The notes under the pieces: model-generated
What the model was told of the DNA's origin: nothing
What the model saw: only the letters and a program-made list of their open reading frames with translations
Databases searched by the model: none
Origin: Phycisphaerae bacterium
GTDB lineage: Bacteria; Chloroflexota; Anaerolineae; 4572-78; J111
NCBI GenBank assembly: GCA_028285035.1
Contig: JANQQF010000123.1
Location: forward strand, 39,073-103,072
Direction: 5' to 3'
DNA length: 64,000 bases
Translations under genes and position numbers: made by a program
Shown: piece after piece, positions 17,257-26,356 of the stretch
Layout: every line of letters begins with the position of its first letter
Position numbering within the stretch: the stretch's first letter is position 1

Positions 17257-17703
17257 AACAAGGTCAGCTTTGCTACAAGATTGCCGTCCTCGCTATCAAA
17301 CATCATAAACCCTAACCCCCAAAAATTTGGCCGCGACCTCATTGTCGGCCACATAGTCCAAAATGATTTCGTGACAGTCCGGAATAGCTTTCATGCGGTC
17401 GAGCACCTCAATCACTGCCGCCCGACCATACCCTTTGCCTTGGTGCGCCTCATCAATCATCATTCGGGACAATCGATAGGTGCCATCATCCAACGGCGAA
17501 TCATTGTCCATCACAAACCCAACCATCTCATTGGCCTCATTGTAAATCGCACAGGGCACGCAACACGGCTCAAATTTTGATTGGGCCAATGAAAAAAGAT
17601 TTGAGGAGACAAACCCCGCCTGCCCATCCCCCAATTTCAGATTGATGCACTCTAGCCAATTTTTTTTGGTGACCTCACGCAGTTCGATTGAGGAGTGTGA
17701 CAT
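17253..17703 (-). pseudogene. GNAT acetyltransferase with homopolymer frameshift
   Basis: The open frame runs 17703-17296 (135 residues). It contains the GNAT core: MVGFVMDND, then YRLSRMMIDEAHQGKGYGRAAVIEVLDRM with the acetyl-CoA loop QGKGYG, and LDYVADNEVAAKF. After the run TTTTTGGGGG (minus strand; plus 17316-17325) the frame ends quickly in a non-family tail. One frame over, the sequence continues as LGFMMFDSEDGNLVAKLTLL, the proper GNAT final strand, and stops at TGA 17255-17253, which overlaps the next ATG (ATGA). The break is therefore a single indel in the homopolymer: a sequencing error, phase variation or recent decay. The relatives are the diamine/spermidine N-acetyltransferase-like group. 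Confidence 0.8.
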
Positions 17704-17860
17704 TTTTACAATCCGTTATAGCTATTTGTTGGATAAGAGTTACATTTTATATCATACCAAAAGCCATTGGAAAAATGAATACAATGCGAAAAGTCACTCT
17801 GTTTGCAAGACCCTGACGCCACAAGTATCATAGCCGGACGCTAAATTTTTGGGGCAAGGG

Positions 17861-18739
17861 ATGACCTCACGCACGCAAAATCGTATCATCTATCTCATGC
17901 TCTCACCGTATATCATTGGACTGGTGGGGCTCGTGCTGCTCCCGGCGATCATCTCGCTGGGGTTGGCCTTCACCCGATACGATGCCCTAAGTACGCCAGA
18001 GTGGGTCGGCTGGGGTAACCTGCTCCAACTTTTTCGGGATCGTCTCTTTTGGGTTGCTTTGAGCAACACGTTGTGGTATTTGGGGCTGGCTGTCGTTTTG
18101 CGAATGGGAGGGGCTTTCCTGCTCGCTCTTCTCCTCCAAGCCCGGGGGCGCACGCCAGACTTGGCCAGGGTCTCGGTCTATCTCCCGACGGTGATTCCCG
18201 ATGTGGCCTATGCCCTGATTTGGCTGGTGGCCCTCAATCCCCGTTATGGGCCAATCAATCTGATCCTGGGTGCACTCAATTTGCCCACTCCTGTCTGGGC
18301 AGGAGAGCCGTGGCCAGCCCTCTTTGCCTTGGTTCTGATGGCCACCTGGCAACTCGGCGAGGGATTCATTATCTTGCTGGCCTCACTCAAAGACATTCCC
18401 GTTGAGCTACACGAAGCCGCTGCGATGGATGGAGCCGGAGCTTGGTCACGCTTTCGCCACATCACCCTGCCCCTGATTCTGCCTCGGCTGATGCTGCTCA
18501 CTGCCCGCGATCTGATCATTAGCCTACAGGCTAACTTTGTCCCCTCGCTAATTGTCACCAAAGGCGGGCCTGGCTATGCCACCCTCTTTCTACCACTCTA
18601 TACCTTCTTTTTAGCCTTTGACGATTTCCGCTTTGGCTATGCCGCCACCGTCGTTTGGACCCTCTATCTCATCACCCTCATCATTATCGGTCTACAATAT
18701 CTCCTCGGAAAGCGATGGCAACACACCGATGCATACTAA
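17861..18739 (+). CDS. Sugar ABC transporter permease (MalF-like)
   Basis: 292 residues from the ATG at 17861, with GGGG seven bases upstream. There are six membrane helices. The EAA motif is at ELHEAAAMDGAGAWSRFRHITLPLILP (about 185-210), which docks the ATPase. It is a CUT1-family permease for oligosaccharides or glycerol-phosphate-like compounds. It overlaps the second permease by 11 bases. No ATP-binding subunit is encoded nearby; CUT1 systems often share one MsmK-type ATPase. Confidence 0.88.
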   Translation: MTSRTQNRIIYLMLSPYIIGLVGLVLLPAIISLGLAFTRYDALSTPEWVGWGNLLQLFRDRLFWVALSNTLWYLGLAVVLRMGGAFLLALLLQARGRTPDLARVSVYLPTVIPDVAYALIWLVALNPRYGPINLILGALNLPTPVWAGEPWPALFALVLMATWQLGEGFIILLASLKDIPVELHEAAAMDGAGAWSRFRHITLPLILPRLMLLTARDLIISLQANFVPSLIVTKGGPGYATLFLPLYTFFLAFDDFRFGYAATVVWTLYLITLIIIGLQYLLGKRWQHTDAY

Positions 18740-19604
18740 TAGTCAGCCAAACAAGTCGCTACTACGCACTACGCCCTACGCCCTACGCACTTTTTACTAC
18801 ATCCTCCTCGCCCTCCCCTTCCTCTGCCCCTTCATCTGGCTCATCCTCGGCTCGTTTTGGCCCGATTTTCAACCCCTGTCAGATGTTTGGCGTGATCCGT
18901 TGTCTTTTGAACCAACCCTGGAAAATTATGGCATTGCCGGAGAGATGGTGCCGATGGGTCGTTTTGCCCTAAACTCTCTCCGGGTGGTGATCATCGCGGT
19001 GCCCTTGAGCTTGATCATTGGCTCATTGGCAGGCTTTGCCATGACCCGGCTGGAGGCGCGATTGCAAAACCTGATGATTTGGTCATCGCTGGGCGCGCTG
19101 TTGGCCCCGCCAACCGCCTTATGGCTGGCTCGGTTTCCGCTGTTCAAGGCCCTCGGCTGGGTCGATACCCCCTGGCCGCTCGTCAGCCCCGCCTTCATCG
19201 GTGGCACGCCCTTTTTTGTCCTGTTGTTCTTTTGGACATTTCGGCGACTTTCCCCTGCTATTTTCGAGGCAGCTACGCTTGATGGGGCCTCACCCTGGCA
19301 GCAGTGGTGGTATCTAGCCTTACCCCTCTCCCGAAACACTGTCGCCGGGGTTGCCATCTTGAGTTTTGTCCTATTTTGGGGCAATTTCACCGACCCGCTA
19401 CTTTATTTGCGATCAGAGAGCCAAATGACCCTCCCGGTTGGGCTACGCTTCTTGTCTCAGCTAGACCCGGTTCGCTGGCCGATTATGATGGCCGGGGCTG
19501 TGATGTTGACCTTGCCTGTCGTGGCTATTTTTTTGGTGGGACAACGCTATTTTTGGCAGGAGTGGAATGCGGCAACGATGAGACAGGAGGAGAAAATAGA
19601 ATGA
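18729..19604 (+). CDS. Sugar ABC transporter permease (MalG-like)
   Basis: About 291 residues from the ATG at 18729, which overlaps the end of the preceding permease. It has six helices; the EAA loop is FEAATLDGASPWQQWWYLALPLSRN (about 190-215). The first 20 residues are odd: the DNA at 18759-18790 is a tandem array of four heptamers ACTACGC/CCTACGC, the same word seen intergenically at 33029-33051. It encodes LLRTTPYALRTF just before the first helix. The native N-terminus may have been rewritten by the repeat. A 14-bp stem terminator follows the stop. Confidence 0.86.
   Translation: MHTNSQPNKSLLRTTPYALRTFYYILLALPFLCPFIWLILGSFWPDFQPLSDVWRDPLSFEPTLENYGIAGEMVPMGRFALNSLRVVIIAVPLSLIIGSLAGFAMTRLEARLQNLMIWSSLGALLAPPTALWLARFPLFKALGWVDTPWPLVSPAFIGGTPFFVLLFFWTFRRLSPAIFEAATLDGASPWQQWWYLALPLSRNTVAGVAILSFVLFWGNFTDPLLYLRSESQMTLPVGLRFLSQLDPVRWPIMMAGAVMLTLPVVAIFLVGQRYFWQEWNAATMRQEEKIE
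18759..18790. repeat. Heptamer repeat (family B) inside permease coding start
   Basis: Four head-to-tail heptamers: ACTACGC twice, then CCTACGC twice, plus a partial copy. The reverse-strand word GTGCGTA/GTACGTA recurs at 33029-33051 between two AAA_35 genes. Confidence 0.65.
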
Positions 19605-19617
19605 CTGTAAATCAAAA

Positions 19618-19649
19618 ATTGGGTCTACCAATGACTTGGTAGACCCAAT
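19618..19649. terminator. 14-bp bidirectional hairpin terminator
   Basis: A 14-bp stem beginning ATTGGGTCTACC with a four-base loop, centred between the stop of the permease gene and the stop of the convergent propeller gene; A- and T-rich flanks. Confidence 0.75.
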
Positions 19650-19671
19650 CAGCACTAAAAACTACAGGTTA

Positions 19672-22600
19672 TCACTGCTTAATAGCGACAGGCAGGTATA
19701 CAGATGTATTACCAGTATTGGATGAGCTAAACAGAACGTTCATAACCAAATAACCACCATTCGGGATCTCCTCTTCATTAATCCCACCAAGTTTCTCACC
19801 ATCCAACTGTGGCAATAATTCAGGTTCGGTGGTGTCAGATACCATCACATAGTAGGTTGTGCCCGGGGACAATTCAACTCGTAATTGACCCAGCTCCTCT
19901 TCAGAGGCTTCGTCACTCTCAATATCAAAGAAGTCATCTTCTTCATAGAAGTCAAAGAAGTCATCTTCATCGAAGAACTCATCATCATCAAAGAAGTCAT
20001 CTTCAAAGAAGTCATCGAAGAATTCATCATCATCAAAGAAATCTAGGAACTCTGCATCATCAAAGAAGTCCTCGTCATCAAACTCTGAGCCATCATCTTC
20101 ACTGTCATCATCACATTCAATTTCAGAGAGGCTATTAAGTTCAGACCCTTCAAAAATGGTTAATGAGGTATCATACTGGCTTCCGGTCGTATCAATGGTC
20201 AAGGTCCCCGTTGTGGGTGGGGTAAATTTATACCAAACACTAGCGGAACCCGCACCACCTTCACAACCAGTTGGGTCAGTATTGTCCTGTGAAGCATTTG
20301 ATGTATTTACAGCAACAGTTGTAAATACATTAGTAGGGCTGATCAGATTCCCTGTCGCACTACGGGCAAAGAAATCATCAGTATTGAGCCAGTCATTAAA
20401 GTCATCCGCATCCCCAAAGCCATCATTATTGGCTGGTTTGGTGAAGCCAGCTGTTACCGTTTCATCTTTGTTGATAACCAAACTAACAGGGTTATTCGCT
20501 GCTTGCACATTCCCCGTCCAACGCCCAAAGACATAATCCTCAAATGTATTGAAGTCAAAGCCAGGTTCAGCCGTAAGGGTGACAGATGTGCCTGCTTTAT
20601 AACGAGTGCCATCTGAACAGGTAGGTGCTGGAGAGACATTGACAGTGCCACCATCGGTTGGGCTAACCTCCGTCGTGAGCGTATAGCAGACCTCACCTTG
20701 GGTAAAGTTGGCGTCAACTGATTGGTCACTATTCATGGTTATATCTAAGGATTTTGAGGTATCAATGCCATCCCAATTTTGGAAAACGGCCCCATCAGTT
20801 CCAGCAGGGGTCAGGGTTACTGACGTGCCTTCGGTGTATTGGGTCCCATTGTTACAGTTGGGGGGTGGACTTTGGGATATCTGACCTGAGTCAGCTGGGC
20901 TCACATTGATGGTCAAGGTGTAACAGGTGGGTGACCCACCACCGCTGGTGTCTACCTCAGATTTGTAAATACCACGACCGTACGTTGAAACATAGAGCGT
21001 ACTTTTCCCGCTTACGGTCTGCCAGGTCATGTCTGTCACCCGCACATTAGCCGGGGCATCACTGCTGGAAGACCAAGAGGTTCCACCGTTCTCACTGGTA
21101 TAGATCCCCATCTCAGTGGCCACATACAGCCAGTTAGCATTGCCAGGGTAGACCAGAACATCGAACAATGGAATACTTGGCAATCCTGAGGAAATATCCG
21201 TCCAGTTTGTCCCACCATTGGTTGTTTTCCAGAGATTACTACTACTGAAACCACCAAAGGTCACATAGACAGTATCACCTGAGGTATCGTTAGGATCAAT
21301 CGTGATCCGGGTGTTGAAGCGACTAGGCAATGTTCCACCATCAACTTGATTCCAGGTTGGCGTGTCAGCTGTACCATTAGTTGTCTTGTAAATACTTCCA
21401 TTGTTATGACCAACCCAGATCAAATCAGAGTTTCCGGTTGCCACATCAATCGAGCTAATATTGCTGCCAATGCTCTCTTTGATGGGGAACCACTGTGGCC
21501 CTTGGGCCGTATTGCCGACCAATCGCACGGGCTCTTTCGCATTGTTCGAACGCCATAAGCGATCACCACCGGCAATAAGTCGATTGCTTGCATTCGGATC
21601 TAACATAAAGGGGGCAATGAAGTTTGCTTTTTCATCAACGGCGTCTTGTAATGGATTGGCCGCACCACCAAACTTCTGCCAAGCTCCATTGACCACACGC
21701 CAAACGACAGGCGCATGAATCGATTCCATCCTCGATTTCCCACCATTGGAGGTTCGTCGAATCTGCAAATAAATATATTCCCCGTAGAGATAATTTGGAT
21801 CTGTTTGGTCAGCCGCGGCATAACCACCATCACCAAAGCCAATCCATTGCCACTTTTGCGGGTTCCCCACAAAAAGGTTATCACCGGAGTCTTGGGTTCC
21901 CCCGAGGACGACACCGTTTTGGTTCACGGCCAAACCGTAATAACGGGTCACACCCAGATTGTTAATCATACTTTCCCAACCAGAGAATTGGGCCGCAGAT
22001 GAAATGTCCTGCGTACGCCAAATGCCGCTATCGCTGCCCAAATAAACCAAGGAGCTATTCCCGGGAGGTGAGGTTGCAACTCTCTGGTCAGCGTAGGGTG
22101 ATTTGTTCGGGGCATATTTAGTAATCTTGGTCAGGTTTGTCCCACCATTAGTACTGCGCCACACTTCAAATCCGCCGACCACGACATTATTGGAATTGTT
22201 GGGGTCAACCCAAATAGAGGTGTGGATATACCCTTGGTTGCCTAGATATCCTGTTCCAGTATTGACTTGGCTAAAGCTTTGCCCACCATCAGTACTTTTC
22301 CACAGCTCCCCTTTATTGACATTCAAATTCGCATAAACGGTTGTGTTGGGCGCTGCATCAGTAGAGTAGGCCATCTCAATCCGGCCACCACCAGGCCAGC
22401 CCGTAGCAGCATTCCAGGTTACACCATTGTCAGTACTGTACCACGATTTTCCATCCATCGTGGCTGCGATTGCCTGTGTGGGATCCGTTGGGTGGATATG
22501 TACATCAGCAATCCAGCTACCATCTGTCAAAACTTTAGTCCAGGTCACGCCGCCATCTGTACTACGAGAGATGTGTCTGGGGGTACCCGTACTCGCGTGA

Positions 22601-23358
22601 GCCACCAACATGTAACTTGCATCGGAGGCCATGGCCATCTCATTCACCGAATTCCAAGAAGCGTCCGAGGTTGGGCTGGTGCTAGCCAACGGTGCCCAGG
22701 TGTCCCCCCCATCGGTACTTTTTAGGATACCTGAACCTGGTACCGCTTTATCGCCACTGATATAACCATTCAGTTGATCCCCCGTTCCCGCATACATATT
22801 TTCCGGGGAATTGGGGTCAATCATCATTGAGGTGACAGCCATATACGGCAAAAAATCGTTAATCGGTGCCCAAGCTTTCCCGCCTGAGTCACTCTTCCAC
22901 AGACCACCTCCAGCAGAGCTAGCCCACATCTTCTCATTACCACTCTGGCCAAATTGTGGGTGGAAGATGATATCGGTGATGGCCCCACCTACGTTACCAG
23001 GACCAATCCACTGCCAATTATCCTTACTGATCCCTGCATCTGAAGGCGTAATCCCTCCCTCAGCGGCCTTTAACGCCGCAATTTGTCCTTGGGCCTGAAA
23101 CCAGGCATCGACCGGAATTTCACCGTCATCATTCGCTAAAACCTGTTGCCAATGTTGGTTGGCCCCAAGCAAGGTAGCCGCTTTTGTATGAGCACCCGGT
23201 CCATAATTCTCCTCCCCGATAATCTCATCAGGAAAAGCAATGGCAATATCAGAAAAATCATCTTGTGGCGTAGGGTGCCATTGAGTCCAAACAGCCCATG
23301 TTCCAACGATTGCCACAATAGCAATCAAAAAGATTGTCAGACTTCGTTTGTAGTTCAT
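19672..23358 (-). CDS. Secreted BNR/sortilin-type propeller protein with D/F-rich expansion
   Basis: 1228 residues. An N-terminal signal/anchor helix (6-26) follows AAGGAAG and ATG. Residues about 100-830 form BNR-like propeller blades with repeated SxDGGxTW motifs (STDGGVTWTKVL, TTNGGTNWTDIS, SENGGTSWSSSS), as in glycosidase-like or sortilin/Ycf48 folds. Two InlB-B/bacterial-repeat modules follow (about 835-915 and 920-1000; YTLTINVSPADSGQ, YTLTTEVSPTDGG), then a PPC-like beta sandwich (SVWYKFTPPTTGTLTIDTTG). Within it, residues about 1081-1150 are almost only Asp, Glu and Phe (EFFDDFFEDDFFDDDEFFDE). The C-terminus is NTSVYLPVAIKQ. It is an exported surface protein of unknown ligand. It sits between the ABC permeases and the sugar-binding protein gene. 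Confidence 0.85.
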   Translation of the reverse strand: MNYKRSLTIFLIAIVAIVGTWAVWTQWHPTPQDDFSDIAIAFPDEIIGEENYGPGAHTKAATLLGANQHWQQVLANDDGEIPVDAWFQAQGQIAALKAAEGGITPSDAGISKDNWQWIGPGNVGGAITDIIFHPQFGQSGNEKMWASSAGGGLWKSDSGGKAWAPINDFLPYMAVTSMMIDPNSPENMYAGTGDQLNGYISGDKAVPGSGILKSTDGGDTWAPLASTSPTSDASWNSVNEMAMASDASYMLVAHASTGTPRHISRSTDGGVTWTKVLTDGSWIADVHIHPTDPTQAIAATMDGKSWYSTDNGVTWNAATGWPGGGRIEMAYSTDAAPNTTVYANLNVNKGELWKSTDGGQSFSQVNTGTGYLGNQGYIHTSIWVDPNNSNNVVVGGFEVWRSTNGGTNLTKITKYAPNKSPYADQRVATSPPGNSSLVYLGSDSGIWRTQDISSAAQFSGWESMINNLGVTRYYGLAVNQNGVVLGGTQDSGDNLFVGNPQKWQWIGFGDGGYAAADQTDPNYLYGEYIYLQIRRTSNGGKSRMESIHAPVVWRVVNGAWQKFGGAANPLQDAVDEKANFIAPFMLDPNASNRLIAGGDRLWRSNNAKEPVRLVGNTAQGPQWFPIKESIGSNISSIDVATGNSDLIWVGHNNGSIYKTTNGTADTPTWNQVDGGTLPSRFNTRITIDPNDTSGDTVYVTFGGFSSSNLWKTTNGGTNWTDISSGLPSIPLFDVLVYPGNANWLYVATEMGIYTSENGGTSWSSSSDAPANVRVTDMTWQTVSGKSTLYVSTYGRGIYKSEVDTSGGGSPTCYTLTINVSPADSGQISQSPPPNCNNGTQYTEGTSVTLTPAGTDGAVFQNWDGIDTSKSLDITMNSDQSVDANFTQGEVCYTLTTEVSPTDGGTVNVSPAPTCSDGTRYKAGTSVTLTAEPGFDFNTFEDYVFGRWTGNVQAANNPVSLVINKDETVTAGFTKPANNDGFGDADDFNDWLNTDDFFARSATGNLISPTNVFTTVAVNTSNASQDNTDPTGCEGGAGSASVWYKFTPPTTGTLTIDTTGSQYDTSLTIFEGSELNSLSEIECDDDSEDDGSEFDDEDFFDDAEFLDFFDDDEFFDDFFEDDFFDDDEFFDEDDFFDFYEEDDFFDIESDEASEEELGQLRVELSPGTTYYVMVSDTTEPELLPQLDGEKLGGINEEEIPNGGYLVMNVLFSSSNTGNTSVYLPVAIKQ

Positions 23359-23482
23359 GAAATCTTCCTTCCGTAATTAATAAAAGTCTTTTGAATTTAC
23401 ATCAGTTGTAATATGTCACTGACTGGTTAGACCATAAGCACCTCCCGTTCACCCAATTTTGCCCAACAGCTCTCAAAAGTGT

Positions 23483-24769
23483 CTACTTCAGTGGCGTTAG
23501 ACCGACCTCACTAACCTGCTGAATGGTAAGTATGGCGTCCTCAATGTTGGTATGCTCCATATAAGCGCGTTCAAATTCAACCCCAGCAGTTCGTTCGATG
23601 GACACCCAGTTTTCCAAGCGAGGTAACAAGCGAATGTGTGGCACCGCATCTAACCAAACCTGAGCATTGGCTGGGGCTTGGTTGGGATCAAGAAAAACGG
23701 GGCTTTCGGCTAGATGCTTGAGAGAGGGCACGGTTCGCCCCAACTTAGCAGCTAGCGTCTGCCCCTCTTCGCTCATCGCGAATTCGATAAAACGCCAGGC
23801 ATTGTCCTTCACCTGTGATTTGGCTGACAGGCAGTAGCCATCGCTGTGCAAGATACTGGCCACATGCTCCCCTTTTGGCAGCGGGGCCACATCCCAATTG
23901 AACTCAGCCATCTCTCGCATCGTCGGCACAATCCGACGGCTGTTGACATACATCGCAATGTTTCCATCGTAGAAGCGAAAATGTTGAGCTTGCATAATCT
24001 CTGCTGTAGAATTGGGGACAACGTGGTCAATTTGGGCTAGGTTTAGGACAAACTGCATCGAGGCTTTGGCTTCTGGTGTATCAAGCATCAGGCGGGTCGG
24101 TGACGCCAAGTCATCAACCAGATCACCCCCCCCTTGCCAGATGAAGGGAGCCATTCGCACCAACGTTGGCTCCAAGCCCAAACCGTACTGATCTGGCTCA
24201 CCATCGCTGTCGGTGTCAGGTTGGGTCAAAGCAATTGCCGTTTGCCGAAACTCTTCCCAGGTCCAATCAGACTCGGGATAAGGCATCCCAGCAGCGTCAA
24301 AGATGTCTTTGTTGTAGTACACCACCTGGCTTGAGATATTCTGGGGAATACAGACCGGGGTATCGCTGCTATCGCGGAAGGCGTCCAGGGCCACGGCAAA
24401 AAAGTCATTTTCATCCATGGCCGGACTCGCGTCCATCAGCGGCCCCAACGGCTCCAACGCCCCACGATTGTGGAACTGGGCCAAACGCCGATAGTTGAGC
24501 AGAAATACATCGGGGGGGGCACCTGCCGCAAAATCGGCACTCAATCGAGTGAGGTAATCGGATTTGCTCGGCAAACCAATCAATTCAACTTGTACATCAG
24601 GGTTTTTGGCTTCAAAGGCATCGACCACACTTTGAAATACCGCCTGCTCTGGTGGATCACCAAAAACCATAAAGGTCACCGGCCCTTCAGCAGCCTGTGC
24701 GGTACAGCCTGCAGTGACGAAGAATACCCCGACCCAAATCAATATCGTTTTATAGATTGAATCCATCAT
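23483..24769 (-). CDS. Sugar ABC transporter substrate-binding lipoprotein
   Basis: 428 residues. The N-terminal hydrophobic segment ends in the lipobox VTAGC (Cys22), so it is a membrane-anchored lipoprotein. It has the SBP_bac_1 (MalE-like) fold: VTFMVFGDPPEQAVFQSVVDAFEAKNPDVQVEL, then DYLTRLSADFAAGAPPDVFLLNYRRLAQF, and DWTWEEFRQTAIALT. It would deliver an oligosaccharide or related solute to the CUT1 permeases at 17861-19604. Unusually it is on the opposite strand and separated from them by the propeller gene. Three phased CCCATACA repeats lie about 100-140 bases upstream. Confidence 0.88.
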   Translation of the reverse strand: MMDSIYKTILIWVGVFFVTAGCTAQAAEGPVTFMVFGDPPEQAVFQSVVDAFEAKNPDVQVELIGLPSKSDYLTRLSADFAAGAPPDVFLLNYRRLAQFHNRGALEPLGPLMDASPAMDENDFFAVALDAFRDSSDTPVCIPQNISSQVVYYNKDIFDAAGMPYPESDWTWEEFRQTAIALTQPDTDSDGEPDQYGLGLEPTLVRMAPFIWQGGGDLVDDLASPTRLMLDTPEAKASMQFVLNLAQIDHVVPNSTAEIMQAQHFRFYDGNIAMYVNSRRIVPTMREMAEFNWDVAPLPKGEHVASILHSDGYCLSAKSQVKDNAWRFIEFAMSEEGQTLAAKLGRTVPSLKHLAESPVFLDPNQAPANAQVWLDAVPHIRLLPRLENWVSIERTAGVEFERAYMEHTNIEDAILTIQQVSEVGLTPLK

Positions 24770-25265
24770 CGATCACATCTCCTAAGATAATTTTTTAAAA
24801 ACAGTTGAAGGGACAACGTTGGATGCCCTCAAGCATAGCAATTCTCGATTGCAAAATATAGACCTACCCCATACAAGGTGGGGGGAAAACCCATACAAAA
24901 CCCATACAGCAATCAATACAATTTTTGAGATAAAAATATTGGAAAAATCAGGTAAATAAGTGAGGGGTCTACATCTACCATACAACCGATTAATCAGGGA
25001 TCATCTGCCCAGATTTTAGGCCAGGTAATGCGTGATACGTGTTTTGTAACCACTTTTATACATATCAAGTATTGCCAAATAAGTATTTTTGTGGCCCGCT
25101 GAATTACAATTATTTCATATCTTGTTTGGGTTATTTACTGCCCAAGCTGTATGCCCCTAGGGTACAACAAGAGTTGTTGAAATTCACCCCCCCTAGAGGT
25201 AGTCGTTTCAAATTTTCTAAATCGATGACCTTATGTGACAATAAGACTTCCCAAGGAGGATTTTT
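24770..25265. other. 496-base intergenic region
   Basis: Divergent promoter region between the binding-protein gene and the LLM oxidoreductase gene. Apart from the CCCATACA repeats at 24868-24908 and the ribosome site AAGGAGG before 25266, nothing is recognised; short open frames here have no ribosome site. Confidence 0.5.
24868..24908. promoter_or_regulatory. Three phased CCCATACA direct repeats
   Basis: CCCATACA occurs at 24868-24875, 24890-24897 and 24901-24908, that is 22 and 11 bases apart, two turns and one turn of the helix. Same-face spacing upstream of the sugar-binding protein gene suggests an activator or LacI/AraC-type operator. Confidence 0.4.
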
Positions 25266-26282
25266 ATGCGTTTTAGCATTCGACTTAATAATGACTTAAC
25301 GATATCTGACTACATCACCTTAGCTCAAATAGCAGAACAGGGCGGGTTTGATCAATTTTGGGTAAGCAATGATTTATTTCTACGCAGCGCGCCCATTATT
25401 CTGTCGGCGGTTGCGGCTGCCACCCACACCATTGAAATCGGGACGGGCATCCTGAATCCATACACTATTCATCCATCCGAAATCGCAATGATGGCAGCGA
25501 CGTTGGATGAGTTATCCGATTGTCGGTTTAATTTGGGCCTAGCGGCGGGAGCGGCTGATTTTTTAGATTGGGTGGGGTTACCGCAATCCACGCCATTGGC
25601 GGCGATGAGGGAAACGATTACGGCTATTCGAGGGTTATTAGCAGGGGAGCAGGTCAATCTAGCGGGGGAATTTCTTCAATGGAATGAGGCCGCTTACATG
25701 CGATTTGAAGCCCCGCGAATCACCCCGATTTATTTAGGGGCAATGGGGCCAAAAATGCTTCAGTTGGCCGGTGAAATGGCCGATGGGGTGTTGCCTCTCC
25801 TCTTCCCCCCAGAACACTACTTTGGGGTTAAACCTATTATTGAGAAAGGACTCACTAATCGTGGAGAACAGCTCGCAGCACTAGATTTTGCTGCGTGTAT
25901 TTGGGTTTCATTGGCCAACGACGCAGACGCAGCCCGAGATGTTTTAGCGGACAAAATCGCCTACTACGGTTACGCGCTTAGCCCATTAATTTTGGAACGG
26001 TTGGGGTTGACGCAAGAGGATTTTTCAGCGATCAAACAGGTGATCTCAGTCGAAAATAATGTAGCGAAGGCACGTCAGCTTGTGACTGAGGATATGTTAA
26101 AAATTGGGGTCGTAGGTCAGCCGGAAGATGTGATTGCTCGGTTGGAGCCATTGGTTGATGCAGGGGCACAACATTTGAGCTTCGGCCCACCTTTGGGGCC
26201 TGATCCACTCAAAGCCATTGAACTATTAGGTGAGCACGTTATTCCACATTTTCGAGGTAATGTGCCAGAGTCTGAAGCCTAA
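25266..26282 (+). CDS. LLM-class flavin/F420-dependent oxidoreductase
   Basis: 338 residues, a TIM-barrel luciferase-like monooxygenase. FSIRLNNDLTISDYITLAQIAEQGGFDQFWVSND and THTIEIGTGILNPYTIHPSEIAMMAATLDEL match the N5,N10-methylene-tetrahydromethanopterin-reductase-like F420 branch. It has excellent ribosome site AAGGAGG with a six-base spacing. The substrate is unknown; many members act on F420-dependent reductions, and FMN use is also possible. It is a single gene followed by a 15-bp hairpin terminator. Confidence 0.87.
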   Translation: MRFSIRLNNDLTISDYITLAQIAEQGGFDQFWVSNDLFLRSAPIILSAVAAATHTIEIGTGILNPYTIHPSEIAMMAATLDELSDCRFNLGLAAGAADFLDWVGLPQSTPLAAMRETITAIRGLLAGEQVNLAGEFLQWNEAAYMRFEAPRITPIYLGAMGPKMLQLAGEMADGVLPLLFPPEHYFGVKPIIEKGLTNRGEQLAALDFAACIWVSLANDADAARDVLADKIAYYGYALSPLILERLGLTQEDFSAIKQVISVENNVAKARQLVTEDMLKIGVVGQPEDVIARLEPLVDAGAQHLSFGPPLGPDPLKAIELLGEHVIPHFRGNVPESEA

Positions 26283-26296
26283 CAACACAAAAAATT

Positions 26297-26330
26297 TGAG
26301 GAGACCGAAAGCGCACTTTCGGTCTCCTCA
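26297..26330. terminator. 15-bp hairpin terminator
   Basis: Perfect stem TGAGGAGACCGAAAG/CTTTCGGTCTCCTCA with a CGCA loop, 14 bases after the LLM gene stop. Confidence 0.8.
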
Positions 26331-26356
26331 GTAAAATTAAACTCAAAGAAACACAA

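Noticed and set aside
19809..20138. Plus-strand open frame rich in His, Arg and Ser repeats
   Set aside because: It is the antisense of the Asp/Phe expansion; it has no ribosome site and its composition follows from the coding strand.
24770..25265. Possible small genes in the 496-base gap
   Set aside because: Frames of 60-86 codons lack ribosome sites, and one merely runs into the LLM gene in another frame.
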